In this document: positions 27,408 through 36,965 of the stretch, in pieces
How positions within the stretch are numbered: the first letter of the stretch is position 1
Layout: every line of letters starts with the position of its first letter
From: Limobrevibacterium gyesilva
GTDB taxonomy: Bacteria; Pseudomonadota; Alphaproteobacteria; Acetobacterales; Acetobacteraceae
Length of the DNA: 64,000 nt
Assembly: GCF_025989185.1 (NCBI RefSeq)
Contig: NZ_JAPDNT010000002.1
Location: 186,001 to 250,000, forward strand
Reading direction: 5' to 3'
Program-made: the position numbers and the translations under genes
Notes under the pieces: generated by a model
Databases searched by the model: none
Told to the model about the DNA's origin: nothing
Seen by the model: only the letters and a program-made list of their open reading frames with translations

Positions 27408-28736
27408 ATGACATGGACGAACCGGGTCGTCTGGCAGGAAGGCATGTTCCTGCGCGCCCAGCACTTCCAGCAGCAGGACCGTTGGCAGGAAGCGCAGCTG
27501 CGCAGCCGCACCGCCGCCCTGCGCCCCTATCCCTGGGGCATCACGGAAATGCTCATCGACCGCGACCTGCTGGGCACCGGCCGGTTCGCGCTGGCCTCGG
27601 CGGCAGGCGTGTTCGAGGACGGCACGCCGTTCAGCATTCCCGGTGAGGCCGACCACCCCGCCCCGCTCGATCTGCCGGACAGCGCGCGCAACACGCTGGT
27701 CTATCTCGCCGCCCCCATCCGCCAGGCCGGCGCCGCCGAGGTGGTGACTGGCGCCGACACGGAAGGCCGCTATGGACTGCGCGAATTCGAAGCCTACGAC
27801 ACGCATTCCGACAGCCCGACCCCGGCCGGCCTGCAGGTCGGCCGGCTGCGGCTGCGCTACATGCTGGAAAGCGACGATCGCGCCGGCTATCTGTGCCTGG
27901 GCGTCGCCCGCGTCACCGAGGTCGCCGCCGACAAGCGGGTGACACTGGACGAGCGCTGGGTGCCGCCCAGCCTCGTGTGCTCCGCGGCACCGCCGCTCGC
28001 CGGCCTCATCACCGAGCTGTCGGGCATGCTGAACCAGCGCGGCGAGGCGCTGGCCGCGCGGCTGACGGCGCCGGGTGCGCGGGGGGTGGCCGAGGTGGCC
28101 GATTTCCTGCTGCTGCAATCCGTCAACCGCTGGCAGAAGCTGCTGTCGCACTGGGCGGATTCCGGCAATGTCCACCCCGAGGACCTGTATTCCACCCTGG
28201 TGCAGATGGCCGGCGAGTTCGCCACCTTCACCGAAACCACCCGCCGCCCCAACACCTATCCCGCCTATCGCCACGACGACCTGCAGCGCAGCTACGCGCC
28301 AGTGGTGGCCGATCTGCGCCGGTCCCTGTCCGCCGTCATCGAGCAGACCGCCATCGCGGTGCCGCTGCAGGAGCGGCAGTACGGCGTCCGCGTCGGCCCG
28401 ATCACCGATCGCGGGATTCTTCGCGGCTCCAACTTCGTGCTGTCGGTGCGCGCGGACATGCCGACCGAGAACCTGCGCCGGCTGTTCCCGTCGCAGGTGA
28501 AGATCGGCGCGGTGGAACAGATCCGCGAGCTGGTGAATGTCGCGCTGCCGGGCATTGCCGTGCGGCCGCTGCCGGTGGCGCCACGGCAGATTCCGTTCTA
28601 CGCCGGCGCTTCCTACTTCGAACTCGATCGCAACAGCCCGCATTGGCAGCAGATGCAGTCCTCGGGCGGGTTCGCGATTCATGTGTCGGGAGAGTTCCCG
28701 AACCTGCAGATGGAATTGTGGGCGATCCGGGGCTAA
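27408..28736 (+). CDS. tssK: T6SS baseplate protein TssK (ImpJ/VasE)
   Basis: This 442-residue TssK begins RVVWQEGMFLRAQHFQQQDR, the signature of the family, and has the conserved late block QIPFYAGASYFELDRNSPHW. TssK trimers join the baseplate wedges to the TssL/TssM membrane complex. It begins 76 bases after tssJ, in a gap without evident regulatory structure, and precedes tssL by 36 bases. Confidence 0.97.
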   Translation: MTWTNRVVWQEGMFLRAQHFQQQDRWQEAQLRSRTAALRPYPWGITEMLIDRDLLGTGRFALASAAGVFEDGTPFSIPGEADHPAPLDLPDSARNTLVYLAAPIRQAGAAEVVTGADTEGRYGLREFEAYDTHSDSPTPAGLQVGRLRLRYMLESDDRAGYLCLGVARVTEVAADKRVTLDERWVPPSLVCSAAPPLAGLITELSGMLNQRGEALAARLTAPGARGVAEVADFLLLQSVNRWQKLLSHWADSGNVHPEDLYSTLVQMAGEFATFTETTRRPNTYPAYRHDDLQRSYAPVVADLRRSLSAVIEQTAIAVPLQERQYGVRVGPITDRGILRGSNFVLSVRADMPTENLRRLFPSQVKIGAVEQIRELVNVALPGIAVRPLPVAPRQIPFYAGASYFELDRNSPHWQQMQSSGGFAIHVSGEFPNLQMELWAIRG

Positions 28737-28772
28737 GCCACGGATGCGCCAGCCGATAAAGGATCCGGACAG

Positions 28773-30113
28773 ATGAGCGACAATCCTTTCTCGGAGCCCG
28801 ATGACAGCGACCGGACGGTCATCCGCCCGGCTCCGGGGGGACGTCGGCCTGCAGCACCTGCCCCGACGCCCTCGGCGCCGCCGCCCGCCACGGCGGCGCC
28901 GGTCACCGGCGGCGCCGAGACCATCGAGCTCGGACTCTCGCCGCTGACGGCGGCGGCGGCGCCGCTGCTGCAATTGCTGGCGCGGCTGCGAAACACGCTG
29001 AGCCAGCCTGATTCCGGCGATCTGCGCGAACGCTCCGTGCGCGAGCTGCGCCATTTCGAGCAGGCGGCACGCACCGCGCAGATCCCGATGGAGCAGCTGC
29101 GCCCGGCGCATTACGCCCTGTGCGCCAGCCTGGACGACGTGGTGCTGAACACGCCCTGGGGCAGCCAGGGCGCCTGGGCGGTGAATTCGCTGGTGTCGAC
29201 CTTCCACCAGGAAGTGCGCAGCGGCGAGCGCTTCTTCGACCTGCTCGGCCAGATGAAGCAGAGTCCCGGCACGTTCCTGCCGGTGCTGGAGCTGATGTAT
29301 CTGTGCCTGTCGCTCGGCCTGCAGGGCCGCTACCGCCTGTCGCCGCGCGGCATGGGCGAGCTCGACAAGATCCGCGAGGACCTCTACGCGCTGATCGTCC
29401 GCCAGCGCCAGGCCGCCGAGCCCGACCTGTCCATCCACTGGCAGGGCGTACAGGCGCCCTACAAGCCGTCGCGCGGGTCGGTGCCGATCTGGGTCGGCGG
29501 CGTCCTGGCGCTGGCGGTGATCGCGGCGCTGTTCGCGTATTTCTCGACGTCGCTGAACGGCGCCTCGGACGCGCTGTTCGCGCGCATGCTGGCAACGCCG
29601 CCTGCGTTGATGCCACAGATCGCGCGCGTGGCCCCGGTGCAGCCCCCGCCCGCACCACCGGCACCGCCCGAGCCCGGCACGCTCGACAAGCTGCGCACCT
29701 TCCTGAAACCCGAAATCGACCAGGGCCTGGTGACCGTTGTCGGCACGGAGGCCACACCGCTGGTGCGCATCAAGGGCCGCGGCATGTTCGGGTCCGGCAG
29801 CGCCACGCTGGAACCCCGCTTCGTCCCGCTGCTGCAGCGCATCGCCGCTGCATTGAACGACGAGCAAGGCAGCGTCCTGGTCACCGGGCATACCGACAAC
29901 CAGCCGATCAATTCGGTGAAGTTCCCATCGAACTATCACCTGTCGGCGGCGCGCGCGAACGCGGCGAAGGCGGTGATCGCACAGGGGCTGAAGGATCCGT
30001 CGCGCATCACCGCCGAGGGCCGCGCCGACGGCGAGCCGCTGGCAACGAACGCGACGCCGGAGGGCCGGGAAGAAAACCGGCGCATTGAAGTGATGCTGCG
30101 GCGACAGGGTTGA
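28773..30113 (+). CDS. tssL: T6SS inner-membrane protein TssL (DotU) fused to an OmpA domain
   Basis: The 446-residue product opens with an acidic, Thr-containing tail (DDSDRTVIRP, 10-19) and a Pro-rich linker. The DotU/IcmH domain follows (about 50-225; LRHFEQAARTAQIPMEQL and LDDVVLNTPWGSQGAW). One membrane segment (237-258) and a periplasmic OmpA domain (about 300-446; VTGHTDNQPINSVKFPSNYH) complete it. This is the evolved TssL type that binds peptidoglycan itself. In Agrobacterium a threonine at position 14 of TssL is phosphorylated by PpkA and read by Fha; Thr15 here is in the equivalent place. Confidence 0.96.
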   Translation: MSDNPFSEPDDSDRTVIRPAPGGRRPAAPAPTPSAPPPATAAPVTGGAETIELGLSPLTAAAAPLLQLLARLRNTLSQPDSGDLRERSVRELRHFEQAARTAQIPMEQLRPAHYALCASLDDVVLNTPWGSQGAWAVNSLVSTFHQEVRSGERFFDLLGQMKQSPGTFLPVLELMYLCLSLGLQGRYRLSPRGMGELDKIREDLYALIVRQRQAAEPDLSIHWQGVQAPYKPSRGSVPIWVGGVLALAVIAALFAYFSTSLNGASDALFARMLATPPALMPQIARVAPVQPPPAPPAPPEPGTLDKLRTFLKPEIDQGLVTVVGTEATPLVRIKGRGMFGSGSATLEPRFVPLLQRIAAALNDEQGSVLVTGHTDNQPINSVKFPSNYHLSAARANAAKAVIAQGLKDPSRITAEGRADGEPLATNATPEGREENRRIEVMLRRQG

Positions 30114-30128
30114 GGGACGAGAAGAACG

Positions 30129-33100
30129 ATGAAGGCAGTGATCGGTTTCTTCGCGTCGCGCTGGTTCCTCACCTTCATCGGTGTGGCCTTGCTGGCGGTG
30201 CTGGTCTGGTATTTCGGCCCGCTGCTGGACGCGCTGGAATCGTGGATCGTGCGGCTTGCGATCATTCTCGCGATGCTGCTGGTCTGGTTCGGCGTGAATC
30301 TCTGGCTGCATCTGCGCCGCAGCAAGCGCGAGACGGCACTGGAGCGCGGCGTGGCCGAGGCCAGCCAGGATCCGTCCGCGGCCGCCTCAGCCGAAGAAGT
30401 GGCGGCGCTGGGCGACAAGCTCACTCGGGCGCTGGCGCTGCTGAAGAAGGCCCGCGGCACCAGCGGCTGGCTGTATGAGCAGCCCTGGTACGTCATCATC
30501 GGCCCGCCGGGCGCGGGCAAGACCACGGCGCTGCTGAATGCCGGGCTGAAATTCCCGCTCGCCGCTGAAATGGGGCAAGCCGCGGTCGCCGGCGTCGGCG
30601 GCACGCGCATGTGCGAATGGTGGTTCACCGAGGACGCGGTCCTGATCGACACCGCCGGGCGCTACACCACCCGCGATTCCGACGAAGCGGTGGATCGCGC
30701 GGGCTGGGAGGGCTTCCTCGACCTGCTGAAGCGTACCCGCGAGCGTCAGCCGCTGAACGGCGTGCTGGTCGCGATCGCGCTGTCCGACATCGCCCAGGCG
30801 CCACAGTCCGAGCGCCTTGCCCACGCGCGCGCCATCCGCAAGCGGATCAAGGAACTCAGCGAGCGCCTCGGCGTGCGGGTGCCGGTCTATGCGCTGCTGA
30901 CCAAGGCCGATCTGCTCGCCGGGTTTACCGAATTCTTCGACGACCTGGACCGCGAGAAGCGCGCCCAGGTGTGGGGGACGACCTTCCCGCTCTCGCAGGG
31001 CGAGGCCGGCCCGGTCGCCGCCTTCACCGCCGAATTCCGCCTGCTGATCGAGCGCCTCAACACCCGGCTGCTCGACCGCCTGCAGGCCGAGCGCAGCCCG
31101 GAGCGCCGGGCGATGATCGCCGGCTTCCCCGCCCAGGTCGCCAGCCTGGAGCAGCCGCTGGCGGAGTTCCTGCAGGAGGCGTTCGGCGGCTCGCGCCTCG
31201 ATCCGGCGCCGTTCCTGCGCGGCGTGTACATGACATCCGGCACGCAGGAAGGCACGCCGATCGACCGGCTGACCGGCGCGCTCGCCCGGGCCTTCGGCGT
31301 GGACCAGCGCCGTGCGCCCAGCCTGCGCCCGGAACAGGGTCGCAGCTATTTCCTGGGGCGCCTGCTGAAAGACGTGGTGTTCGGCGAGGCCATGCTGGTC
31401 TCCGCCCCGCCAGCCGCCAGACGCCGGCGCGTGCTGATGCGCAGCGGCGCCTTCGCCCTGCTGGCGCTGGCGACGCTCGGCATCGGCGGCGCGCTGTGGC
31501 ACAGCCGCAGCGCGAACGAGGCGGCGATCGCCGAAGCCGACAAGGCGATCACCGCCTATACGCAGACCGCCAGCAGCCTGCCGCTCGATCCCGTGCGCGA
31601 CGCCGAGCTGCCGCCGATCGTGCCGCTGCTGGACCAGGCGCGCGATCTGCCCTTCGGCGCCGCCCGCCAGGCACAGGACAATGCGCGGACCGGCGGGCTC
31701 GGCCTGTCGCAGGCGGACAAATTGTCGGCGGGATCGCGCCTCGTCTACCGCCACGCGCTGGAGCGGGTGCTGTTGCCGCGGCTGGTGCTGCGCCTGGAAG
31801 CGCAAATGCGCGGCGCGTTGAACCGGCCGGACTTCCTGTACGAGGCCACGCGCGTCTATCTCATGCTCGGCGGCGCCGGGCCGCTCGATAAGGACCTCGT
31901 GCGCGCCTGGATGGCGCTGGACTGGCAACGCAGCTATCCCGGCGCTCCGGCGACGCCGTTGCGCGACGACCTCGCCCAGCATCTCGGCGCGCTTCTGGCC
32001 GAGCCGCTGCCGGCGGTGTCGCTGGACGGCGCGCTGGTCGAGGATGCGCGCCGCGTGCTCAGCCGCGTGCCGTTGGCCCAGCGTGTCTATGCCCGCATCA
32101 GCCAGTCCTCGGCCGCCCAGCGTATCCCCCCGTGGCGGCCCGGCGATGCTGCGGGCACGTCCGGCGCGCGCGTGTTCGTCCGCGGTTCGGGCAAGCCGCT
32201 CACCGATCCGATCCCCGGCTTCTACACAGTCGAGGGCTTCCACCGTGTGCTGCTGCCGGCCCTGGCCAACGTCGCCAAGGAGGTGGCTGCCGAGAGCTGG
32301 GTGCTGGGCACCCGGACCGAGCTGGACCCCGCCGGCCCGCAATTGCGCGGGCTCGAGCGCGACGTGATCGGCCTCTATACGAAAGACTACGCCGCACAGT
32401 GGGACGCGCTGCTGGACGACCTCAACATCAAGCCATCCGGCAGCATCGCCCAGGCGGTGCAGGACTTGTACATCCTGTCCTCACCGCAATCGCCGATGCG
32501 CGACCTGCTGGGCGGTATCGCCAAGCAACTCACCCTGTCGGTGCCGCCGCCTCCGCCGCCCGGCGCACAAGGCGCCGCCCAGGCTGCCGCGGCAGCAGCG
32601 ACGGCGGCGGCCCAGGCCGCCACGAGCAGCGCCGCCCAGCGGCTGCAAAGCCTGGTCGGCGGCGCCGATGCCGGCCCGCCGCCGCCGCCGCCGGGCAAGG
32701 AGATCGACGACCGCTACCAGGCCGTGCGCGACTTCCTCGGCAGTGGTCCCGGCGCACCGATCGACAACGTGCTGAAGCTGATGAACGACCTGCAGCAGCA
32801 ACTGCAGAAGATGGCCTCGGCCGCATCCGGCGGCGCGCCGCCCGTGGGCACCGGCGAGGACCCGGCGCAACTGCTGCTGGCCGAAGCCGGCCGCCAACCC
32901 ATGCCGGTGGCCCGCTGGCTGCGCACGATCGCCGTTGCCGGCACCGCCTTGCGGGGTGGTGGCGCCAAGCAGCAGGCCGCGGCCGCATTCAACGGCAGCG
33001 GCGGCCCGGCGCAGCTGTGCAAGCAGGCGGTCGACGGCCGCTACCCGTTCCGGGCCGGTGCGCAGAACGAGATCCCGATGGGCGATTTCTCCCGGCTGTT

Positions 33101-33677
33101 CGCGCCGGGCGGGCTGCTTGACGGGTTCTTCAACACGCAGTTGCGGCCTTATGTCGACATGGCGCCGCGCACGTGGGTGGCGAAGGCGGTGGACGGCGTG
33201 CCGGCGCCCATCTCGCAGGGCGACCTCGCCCAGTTCCAGCGCGCGGCCGTGATCCGTGACCTGTTCTTCGCCAGCGGCGGTACCGCGCCCTCGGTGCGGT
33301 TCGACATCACCCCGGTGCGCCTGGACAACGGTGCGCGGCAGGTGACGCTCGACATGGACGGAGTCACCGTCTCCTACGCCAACGGCCCGACGCGCTCGAC
33401 GCAGATCACCTGGCCCGGACCGAACGGCATGAACAATGTCCGCCTGGTGTTCGACCCACCGCCGACCGGCAGCGCGCCGGTGCTGCAGGCCTCCGGCCCC
33501 TGGGCGCTGTTCCGGCTGTTCGGCCAGGGCACGCTGCGCCCGGGCCCCAGCCCGGAACGCTTCACGCTGGCGTTCAAGCAGGGCGAGCGGGAGGCGGAGT
33601 TCGACATCCGCGTGGGATCGGTGTTCAACCCGTTCATTCCCGGCATGCTGCAGGATTTCCGGTGCCCGAACCTGTAG
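30129..33677 (+). CDS. tssM: T6SS inner-membrane protein TssM (IcmF)
   Basis: At 1182 residues this is a full-length IcmF protein. Two membrane segments near the start (about 10-30 and 40-62) are followed by a cytoplasmic NTPase-like domain with Walker A GPPGAGKT (125-132) and Walker B-like AVLIDTAGRYTT. A third membrane segment (about 440-460) leads to a large periplasmic part ending in the ImcF-related and DUF1215-like domains. An unusual Ala/Pro-rich low-complexity stretch (about 805-860) interrupts the periplasmic region. TssM spans the envelope and binds TssJ. It overlaps tagF by 16 bases. Confidence 0.97.
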   Translation: MKAVIGFFASRWFLTFIGVALLAVLVWYFGPLLDALESWIVRLAIILAMLLVWFGVNLWLHLRRSKRETALERGVAEASQDPSAAASAEEVAALGDKLTRALALLKKARGTSGWLYEQPWYVIIGPPGAGKTTALLNAGLKFPLAAEMGQAAVAGVGGTRMCEWWFTEDAVLIDTAGRYTTRDSDEAVDRAGWEGFLDLLKRTRERQPLNGVLVAIALSDIAQAPQSERLAHARAIRKRIKELSERLGVRVPVYALLTKADLLAGFTEFFDDLDREKRAQVWGTTFPLSQGEAGPVAAFTAEFRLLIERLNTRLLDRLQAERSPERRAMIAGFPAQVASLEQPLAEFLQEAFGGSRLDPAPFLRGVYMTSGTQEGTPIDRLTGALARAFGVDQRRAPSLRPEQGRSYFLGRLLKDVVFGEAMLVSAPPAARRRRVLMRSGAFALLALATLGIGGALWHSRSANEAAIAEADKAITAYTQTASSLPLDPVRDAELPPIVPLLDQARDLPFGAARQAQDNARTGGLGLSQADKLSAGSRLVYRHALERVLLPRLVLRLEAQMRGALNRPDFLYEATRVYLMLGGAGPLDKDLVRAWMALDWQRSYPGAPATPLRDDLAQHLGALLAEPLPAVSLDGALVEDARRVLSRVPLAQRVYARISQSSAAQRIPPWRPGDAAGTSGARVFVRGSGKPLTDPIPGFYTVEGFHRVLLPALANVAKEVAAESWVLGTRTELDPAGPQLRGLERDVIGLYTKDYAAQWDALLDDLNIKPSGSIAQAVQDLYILSSPQSPMRDLLGGIAKQLTLSVPPPPPPGAQGAAQAAAAAATAAAQAATSSAAQRLQSLVGGADAGPPPPPPGKEIDDRYQAVRDFLGSGPGAPIDNVLKLMNDLQQQLQKMASAASGGAPPVGTGEDPAQLLLAEAGRQPMPVARWLRTIAVAGTALRGGGAKQQAAAAFNGSGGPAQLCKQAVDGRYPFRAGAQNEIPMGDFSRLFAPGGLLDGFFNTQLRPYVDMAPRTWVAKAVDGVPAPISQGDLAQFQRAAVIRDLFFASGGTAPSVRFDITPVRLDNGARQVTLDMDGVTVSYANGPTRSTQITWPGPNGMNNVRLVFDPPPTGSAPVLQASGPWALFRLFGQGTLRPGPSPERFTLAFKQGEREAEFDIRVGSVFNPFIPGMLQDFRCPNL

Positions 33678-34288
33678 CCAGCAACCCGGTCGGGCTCTGC
33701 GGCTTCTACGGCAAGTTGCCGGCGCGCGGCGATTTCGTGCGCGCCGGCCTGCCGCGCAGCTTCACCGACCCCTGGGACGACTGGCTGCAGGCCGCCATCG
33801 CTGCCAGCCGCGCGGCGCTGGGCGAGGACTGGCTGCCCTCCTGGATGGAGGCGCCGATCTGGCGCTTCGCCCTGCCCGGCGGCAGTTGCGGGGACCTCGC
33901 CGTGCTGGGCCTGTGGATGCCCAGCATCGATCGCGCCGGACGGCATTTCCCGCTGACGCTGGCGCTGCTGGCCCCTGGCGCCTCGGCGCACGATCTGGCC
34001 GGCCGGGGCACCTTGTGGCTGGATGCCGCCGAGCAGGCCGGGCTCGATGCGCTGGAGCATGTCATCGCCCCGGAAGAGCTGACCGCGCGCCTCGACGCGG
34101 CACCGCTGCCCGATGGCCTGGCGCCGGGGTCCCAAAGCAATTCGGCGTTGTGGTGGACGGCCGGCTCCCCATTCGTGCCACCATCAAGTCTCCGCCTGCG
34201 CGGTTTGCCGGATCCCGCGCAGTTCGCGACCATGATCCGGGATCCTGACGGCAACCCGGCGCACAACGGATGCGTGGAGGCGTCATGA
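33662..34288 (+). CDS. tagF: T6SS post-translational regulator TagF
   Basis: The 208-residue protein has the TagF (PF09867) start, GLCGFYGKLPARGDFVRAGL, then SFTDPWDDWLQ and LPSWMEAPIWRF. TagF represses T6SS assembly after translation in Pseudomonas, upstream of or parallel to the kinase/phosphatase pair. In Agrobacterium TagF is fused to a PP2C phosphatase; here the two are separate but overlap by four bases (ATGA). The gene starts with a GTG inside the end of tssM. Confidence 0.93.
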   Translation: MPEPVASNPVGLCGFYGKLPARGDFVRAGLPRSFTDPWDDWLQAAIAASRAALGEDWLPSWMEAPIWRFALPGGSCGDLAVLGLWMPSIDRAGRHFPLTLALLAPGASAHDLAGRGTLWLDAAEQAGLDALEHVIAPEELTARLDAAPLPDGLAPGSQSNSALWWTAGSPFVPPSSLRLRGLPDPAQFATMIRDPDGNPAHNGCVEAS

Positions 34289-35019
34289 CCATGGATCGGT
34301 TCCGTTCCTGGGCCACGACACATGTGGGCACCGTGCGAACGCACAACGAAGACGCCTACGTGAACCGCCCGGATCTCGGGCTGTGGGCCGTGGCGGACGG
34401 TGCCGGCGGCCATGCGCGCGGCGAGGTCGCCTCGCGCATGATCGTGGACGCGCTGGAGGGGATCCCCGTTGGCCTGTCGGCCGGGGAGATCCTGGCGGAA
34501 GTGCGCAACCGCATGCAGGCAACCCATGCAGCCCTGCGCGACGCCGCAGCCAGCGGGGACGCGCGCGACATCAGCGCCTCGACCGTTGTCATCCTGATTG
34601 CGCGGGACGACCATTTCGCCTGCCTGTGGGCGGGCGATTCGCGCGGCTATCTGCTGCGCAACGGCCAGATGATGCAGATCACCAAGGACCACAGCCTAGT
34701 GCAGGAACTGGTCGATGCCGGCGCCATCTCGGCCGCCGACGCCGAGAACCATCCGCGCGCCAACGTCATCACCCGTGCGGTCGGCGCTGAGTCCGACATC
34801 GCGGAACTGGACAAGGTCACCAGCCGGCTGACGCCCGGCGACCGCTTCCTGCTGTGCAGCGACGGGCTGTGCAAGACGCTCGATGAGGCCGAGATCGCCC
34901 ACCTGCTGGCAACCCCGGCCGAGGCCGAACCCAGCGAGCGGCTGGTTGACGCCGCGCTCGCGCATAACGTGCGCGACAACGTCACCGCGGTGGCGATCGA
35001 GGTTCTTGCCGCAGCCTGA
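34285..35019 (+). CDS. pppA: PP2C-type Ser/Thr phosphatase of the T6SS (PppA)
   Basis: This is a 244-residue PP2C. Metal-binding and catalytic motifs are visible: VRTHNEDAY (18-26), AVADGAGGHARGE (36-48), a CLWAGDSRGYLLR block and LLCSDGLCKTL, ending with DNVTAVAIEV. It would remove phosphate added by the kinase at 3119 and so switch the T6SS off. The ATG at 34285 overlaps the tagF stop and follows GGAGG; an earlier in-frame ATG at 34270 is less well placed. It is the last gene of the plus-strand T6SS arm. Confidence 0.95.
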   Translation: MTMDRFRSWATTHVGTVRTHNEDAYVNRPDLGLWAVADGAGGHARGEVASRMIVDALEGIPVGLSAGEILAEVRNRMQATHAALRDAAASGDARDISASTVVILIARDDHFACLWAGDSRGYLLRNGQMMQITKDHSLVQELVDAGAISAADAENHPRANVITRAVGAESDIAELDKVTSRLTPGDRFLLCSDGLCKTLDEAEIAHLLATPAEAEPSERLVDAALAHNVRDNVTAVAIEVLAAA

Positions 35020-35101
35020 CCGACTGCGCCGCTTACGCAACGGTTCCTGACGGCGTACGCTTTCCCGGCGACTCGATGCGGCGCCGCGGAGGGGCCGGTT
35101 C

Positions 35102-36205
35102 ATGCGCATCAAGGCACTGGACTCCCTGCGCGGAATCGCCGCCCTCGTGGTGGTGCTGTATCATTGCTGGCTGTCGCTCGACCTGCCGACGGCCGCAGCC
35201 ATACGAGGCGTCCTCGCCGCTACCCCGCTGCGGCCGATCTTCGGCGGGCGCCCGGCCGTGATCTTCTTCTTCGTGCTCAGCGGCTATGTGCTGGCGCTGG
35301 GATTCACGCGCGACATCGGCCATGGCTACATCGCCTATTACGCCCGGCGTTTCTGCCGCATCTGGCTGCCCTTTGCGGCGTCCATCCTGCTGTCGGCCGC
35401 GCTCTATCTGGTGGTCGCGCCGCAGCCCATTCCGGCGCTGAGCCCATGGTTCAACAGCGATCCCTGGGGCATCGCGCCGGACGGCATATCCATCCTGCGG
35501 CACCTGCTCATGCTCGGCGACGCCGGGTCGACCAGGCTCAATCCGGTGATGTGGAGCCTGGTCTACGAAATGCGGCTGTCGCTGCTGTTTCCGTTGCTGT
35601 TCCTGATCGGCCGGGCGCCGGTGCGGATCCTGGTGCCCTGCATGCTGGCATTCCAGTTCGCAGTCGATCTCACGATGTGGCGGAGTGGCCTGCCGATGAT
35701 CCCATTTCATGGGGAGACCGTCGTCGCGGCCGTGCTGACCACGCTGCATTTCGCCAATTGCTTCCTGGCCGGCATCCTGGTCGCCCGGCATGCGGCGGTG
35801 CTGACCACGGCGGCGCGCCTCTCGCCTCGCCGCCGCGCCGCCCTGTGGATTGCCGCCCTGGCGCTGCTGATGCCGTCGCGCGATCTCGTCTGCACGCCCG
35901 GCGCGACCCTGCTGATCGTGCTCGCGACCAGTGCCACCACCGCGCGCGCATGGCTGGAGGCGCCGCCGCTGGTCTGGCTTGGCCGCGTCTCCTACAGCCT
36001 GTACCTCCTGCACATCCCGGTGCTGATGGTCCTCACCCACACGTTGCACGACCTGCTGCCCGTTGGCCTCGTGCTGGCGTTGGTGGTGCCCGTGGCGCTG
36101 GCAGCCGCCGCAGTGATGCATCGATTCGTGGAACAGCCGGCCATCGCGCTGGGCCGCGGCTTCGCGGGCCTTGGCGCCAGGGCCGGCACCGCTCCGATGC
36201 CGTAG
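35102..36205 (+). CDS. Acyltransferase family 3 membrane protein
   Basis: The 367-residue protein has about ten hydrophobic segments and begins KALDSLRGIAALVVVLYHCW, the typical acyltransferase-3 (PF01757) N-terminus with its His. FFFVLSGYVLALGF and the closing FVEQPAIAL-type end are also typical. These enzymes transfer acetyl or other acyl groups to sugars of polysaccharides, LPS or Nod factors. It lies 82 bases after pppA and could belong to that transcript, but no T6SS role is known. It may decorate the polysaccharide made by the 43-55 kb locus (inference). It ends one base before the converging soxA gene. Confidence 0.88.
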   Translation: MRIKALDSLRGIAALVVVLYHCWLSLDLPTAAAIRGVLAATPLRPIFGGRPAVIFFFVLSGYVLALGFTRDIGHGYIAYYARRFCRIWLPFAASILLSAALYLVVAPQPIPALSPWFNSDPWGIAPDGISILRHLLMLGDAGSTRLNPVMWSLVYEMRLSLLFPLLFLIGRAPVRILVPCMLAFQFAVDLTMWRSGLPMIPFHGETVVAAVLTTLHFANCFLAGILVARHAAVLTTAARLSPRRRAALWIAALALLMPSRDLVCTPGATLLIVLATSATTARAWLEAPPLVWLGRVSYSLYLLHIPVLMVLTHTLHDLLPVGLVLALVVPVALAAAAVMHRFVEQPAIALGRGFAGLGARAGTAPMP

Positions 36206-36206
36206 G

Positions 36207-36965
36207 TCAGGGCCGCACCGCGGGCGTTTCGACATTCAGCCCGTTCGCGCGCCAGGCGAGATAAAGCTCAAGATCAACCAGCTCCGGCGCGTCCGGTGCG
36301 AACGGCTCGGCGCGGACACCCACCATGCAGTTGCGGATGCGCCGGAACAGCGAGCCCATGCCCTGCCATTCCAGCCGGTACAGCGGATAGCCGTTGGCCT
36401 GCCCCTGGGGGATGGGGCTGCCGGCGAGCAGCTTCCCTGCAAGCGCGTCGTGACACTGGCTGCAGGCCAGGTTGAGCTGCCCTTGGCGCGTCATGTAGAT
36501 CTCGCGCCCGACCTCGAAGAACGGGCGCACCGGGCCGTCGGCCACCACCGCCACCGGCAAACCGCGGGACTGCAACCCCACGAAGGCCGTGATCGCCAGC
36601 AGCGCGTCGCTCTCCTGCACCAGTGCCGGCGCACCCTGCCGTTCGGTGCGGCACTGGTTGATCCGCTGCTCCAGTGTCAGCGGACGGCCGAGCCGGGCGT
36701 CATAGGCGGGATAGCGCGCCGCCACGCCCCGCAGGGACGACGCGGCGCCGTGGCATTCCGCACAGCTCCGGCCCGCGCTGCCCACCCGCTCGCGCCACAT
36801 CGCCTCGCCCTGCTGCACCCACAGGAAGCCGGGATTGGCGGTGTCGTCGTCCTGCATGGCGCGGGTCTCGGGACTGGCATCCTCGTAGCCGGAGCGCTTG
36901 TCCTGCGCGTGCGCGCCCAGCGGCAGCAGCAACGCGACCACGGCCAGGATGCCAGCCCGGGTCAT
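36207..36965 (-). CDS. soxA: Sulfur-oxidation c-type cytochrome SoxA
   Basis: This 252-residue diheme cytochrome has a signal peptide (LLLPLGAHAQ) and two CxxCH sites: CAECH (about 69-73) and CSQCH (about 168-172). The segment RIRNCMVGVRAEPF has the Cys that in SoxA serves as an unusual axial ligand of the active-site heme, and GMGSLFRRIRNC is typical. With SoxX it couples thiosulfate to the carrier Cys of SoxY. Its ATG overlaps the soxZ stop. It ends the X-Y-Z-A operon. Confidence 0.93.
   Translation of the reverse strand: MTRAGILAVVALLLPLGAHAQDKRSGYEDASPETRAMQDDDTANPGFLWVQQGEAMWRERVGSAGRSCAECHGAASSLRGVAARYPAYDARLGRPLTLEQRINQCRTERQGAPALVQESDALLAITAFVGLQSRGLPVAVVADGPVRPFFEVGREIYMTRQGQLNLACSQCHDALAGKLLAGSPIPQGQANGYPLYRLEWQGMGSLFRRIRNCMVGVRAEPFAPDAPELVDLELYLAWRANGLNVETPAVRP

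Noticed and set aside
27306-30311. 1001-codon minus-strand ORF opposite tssK and tssL
   Set aside because: Arg/Gln/His-rich shadow frame with no motifs; tssK and tssL are unmistakable on the plus strand.
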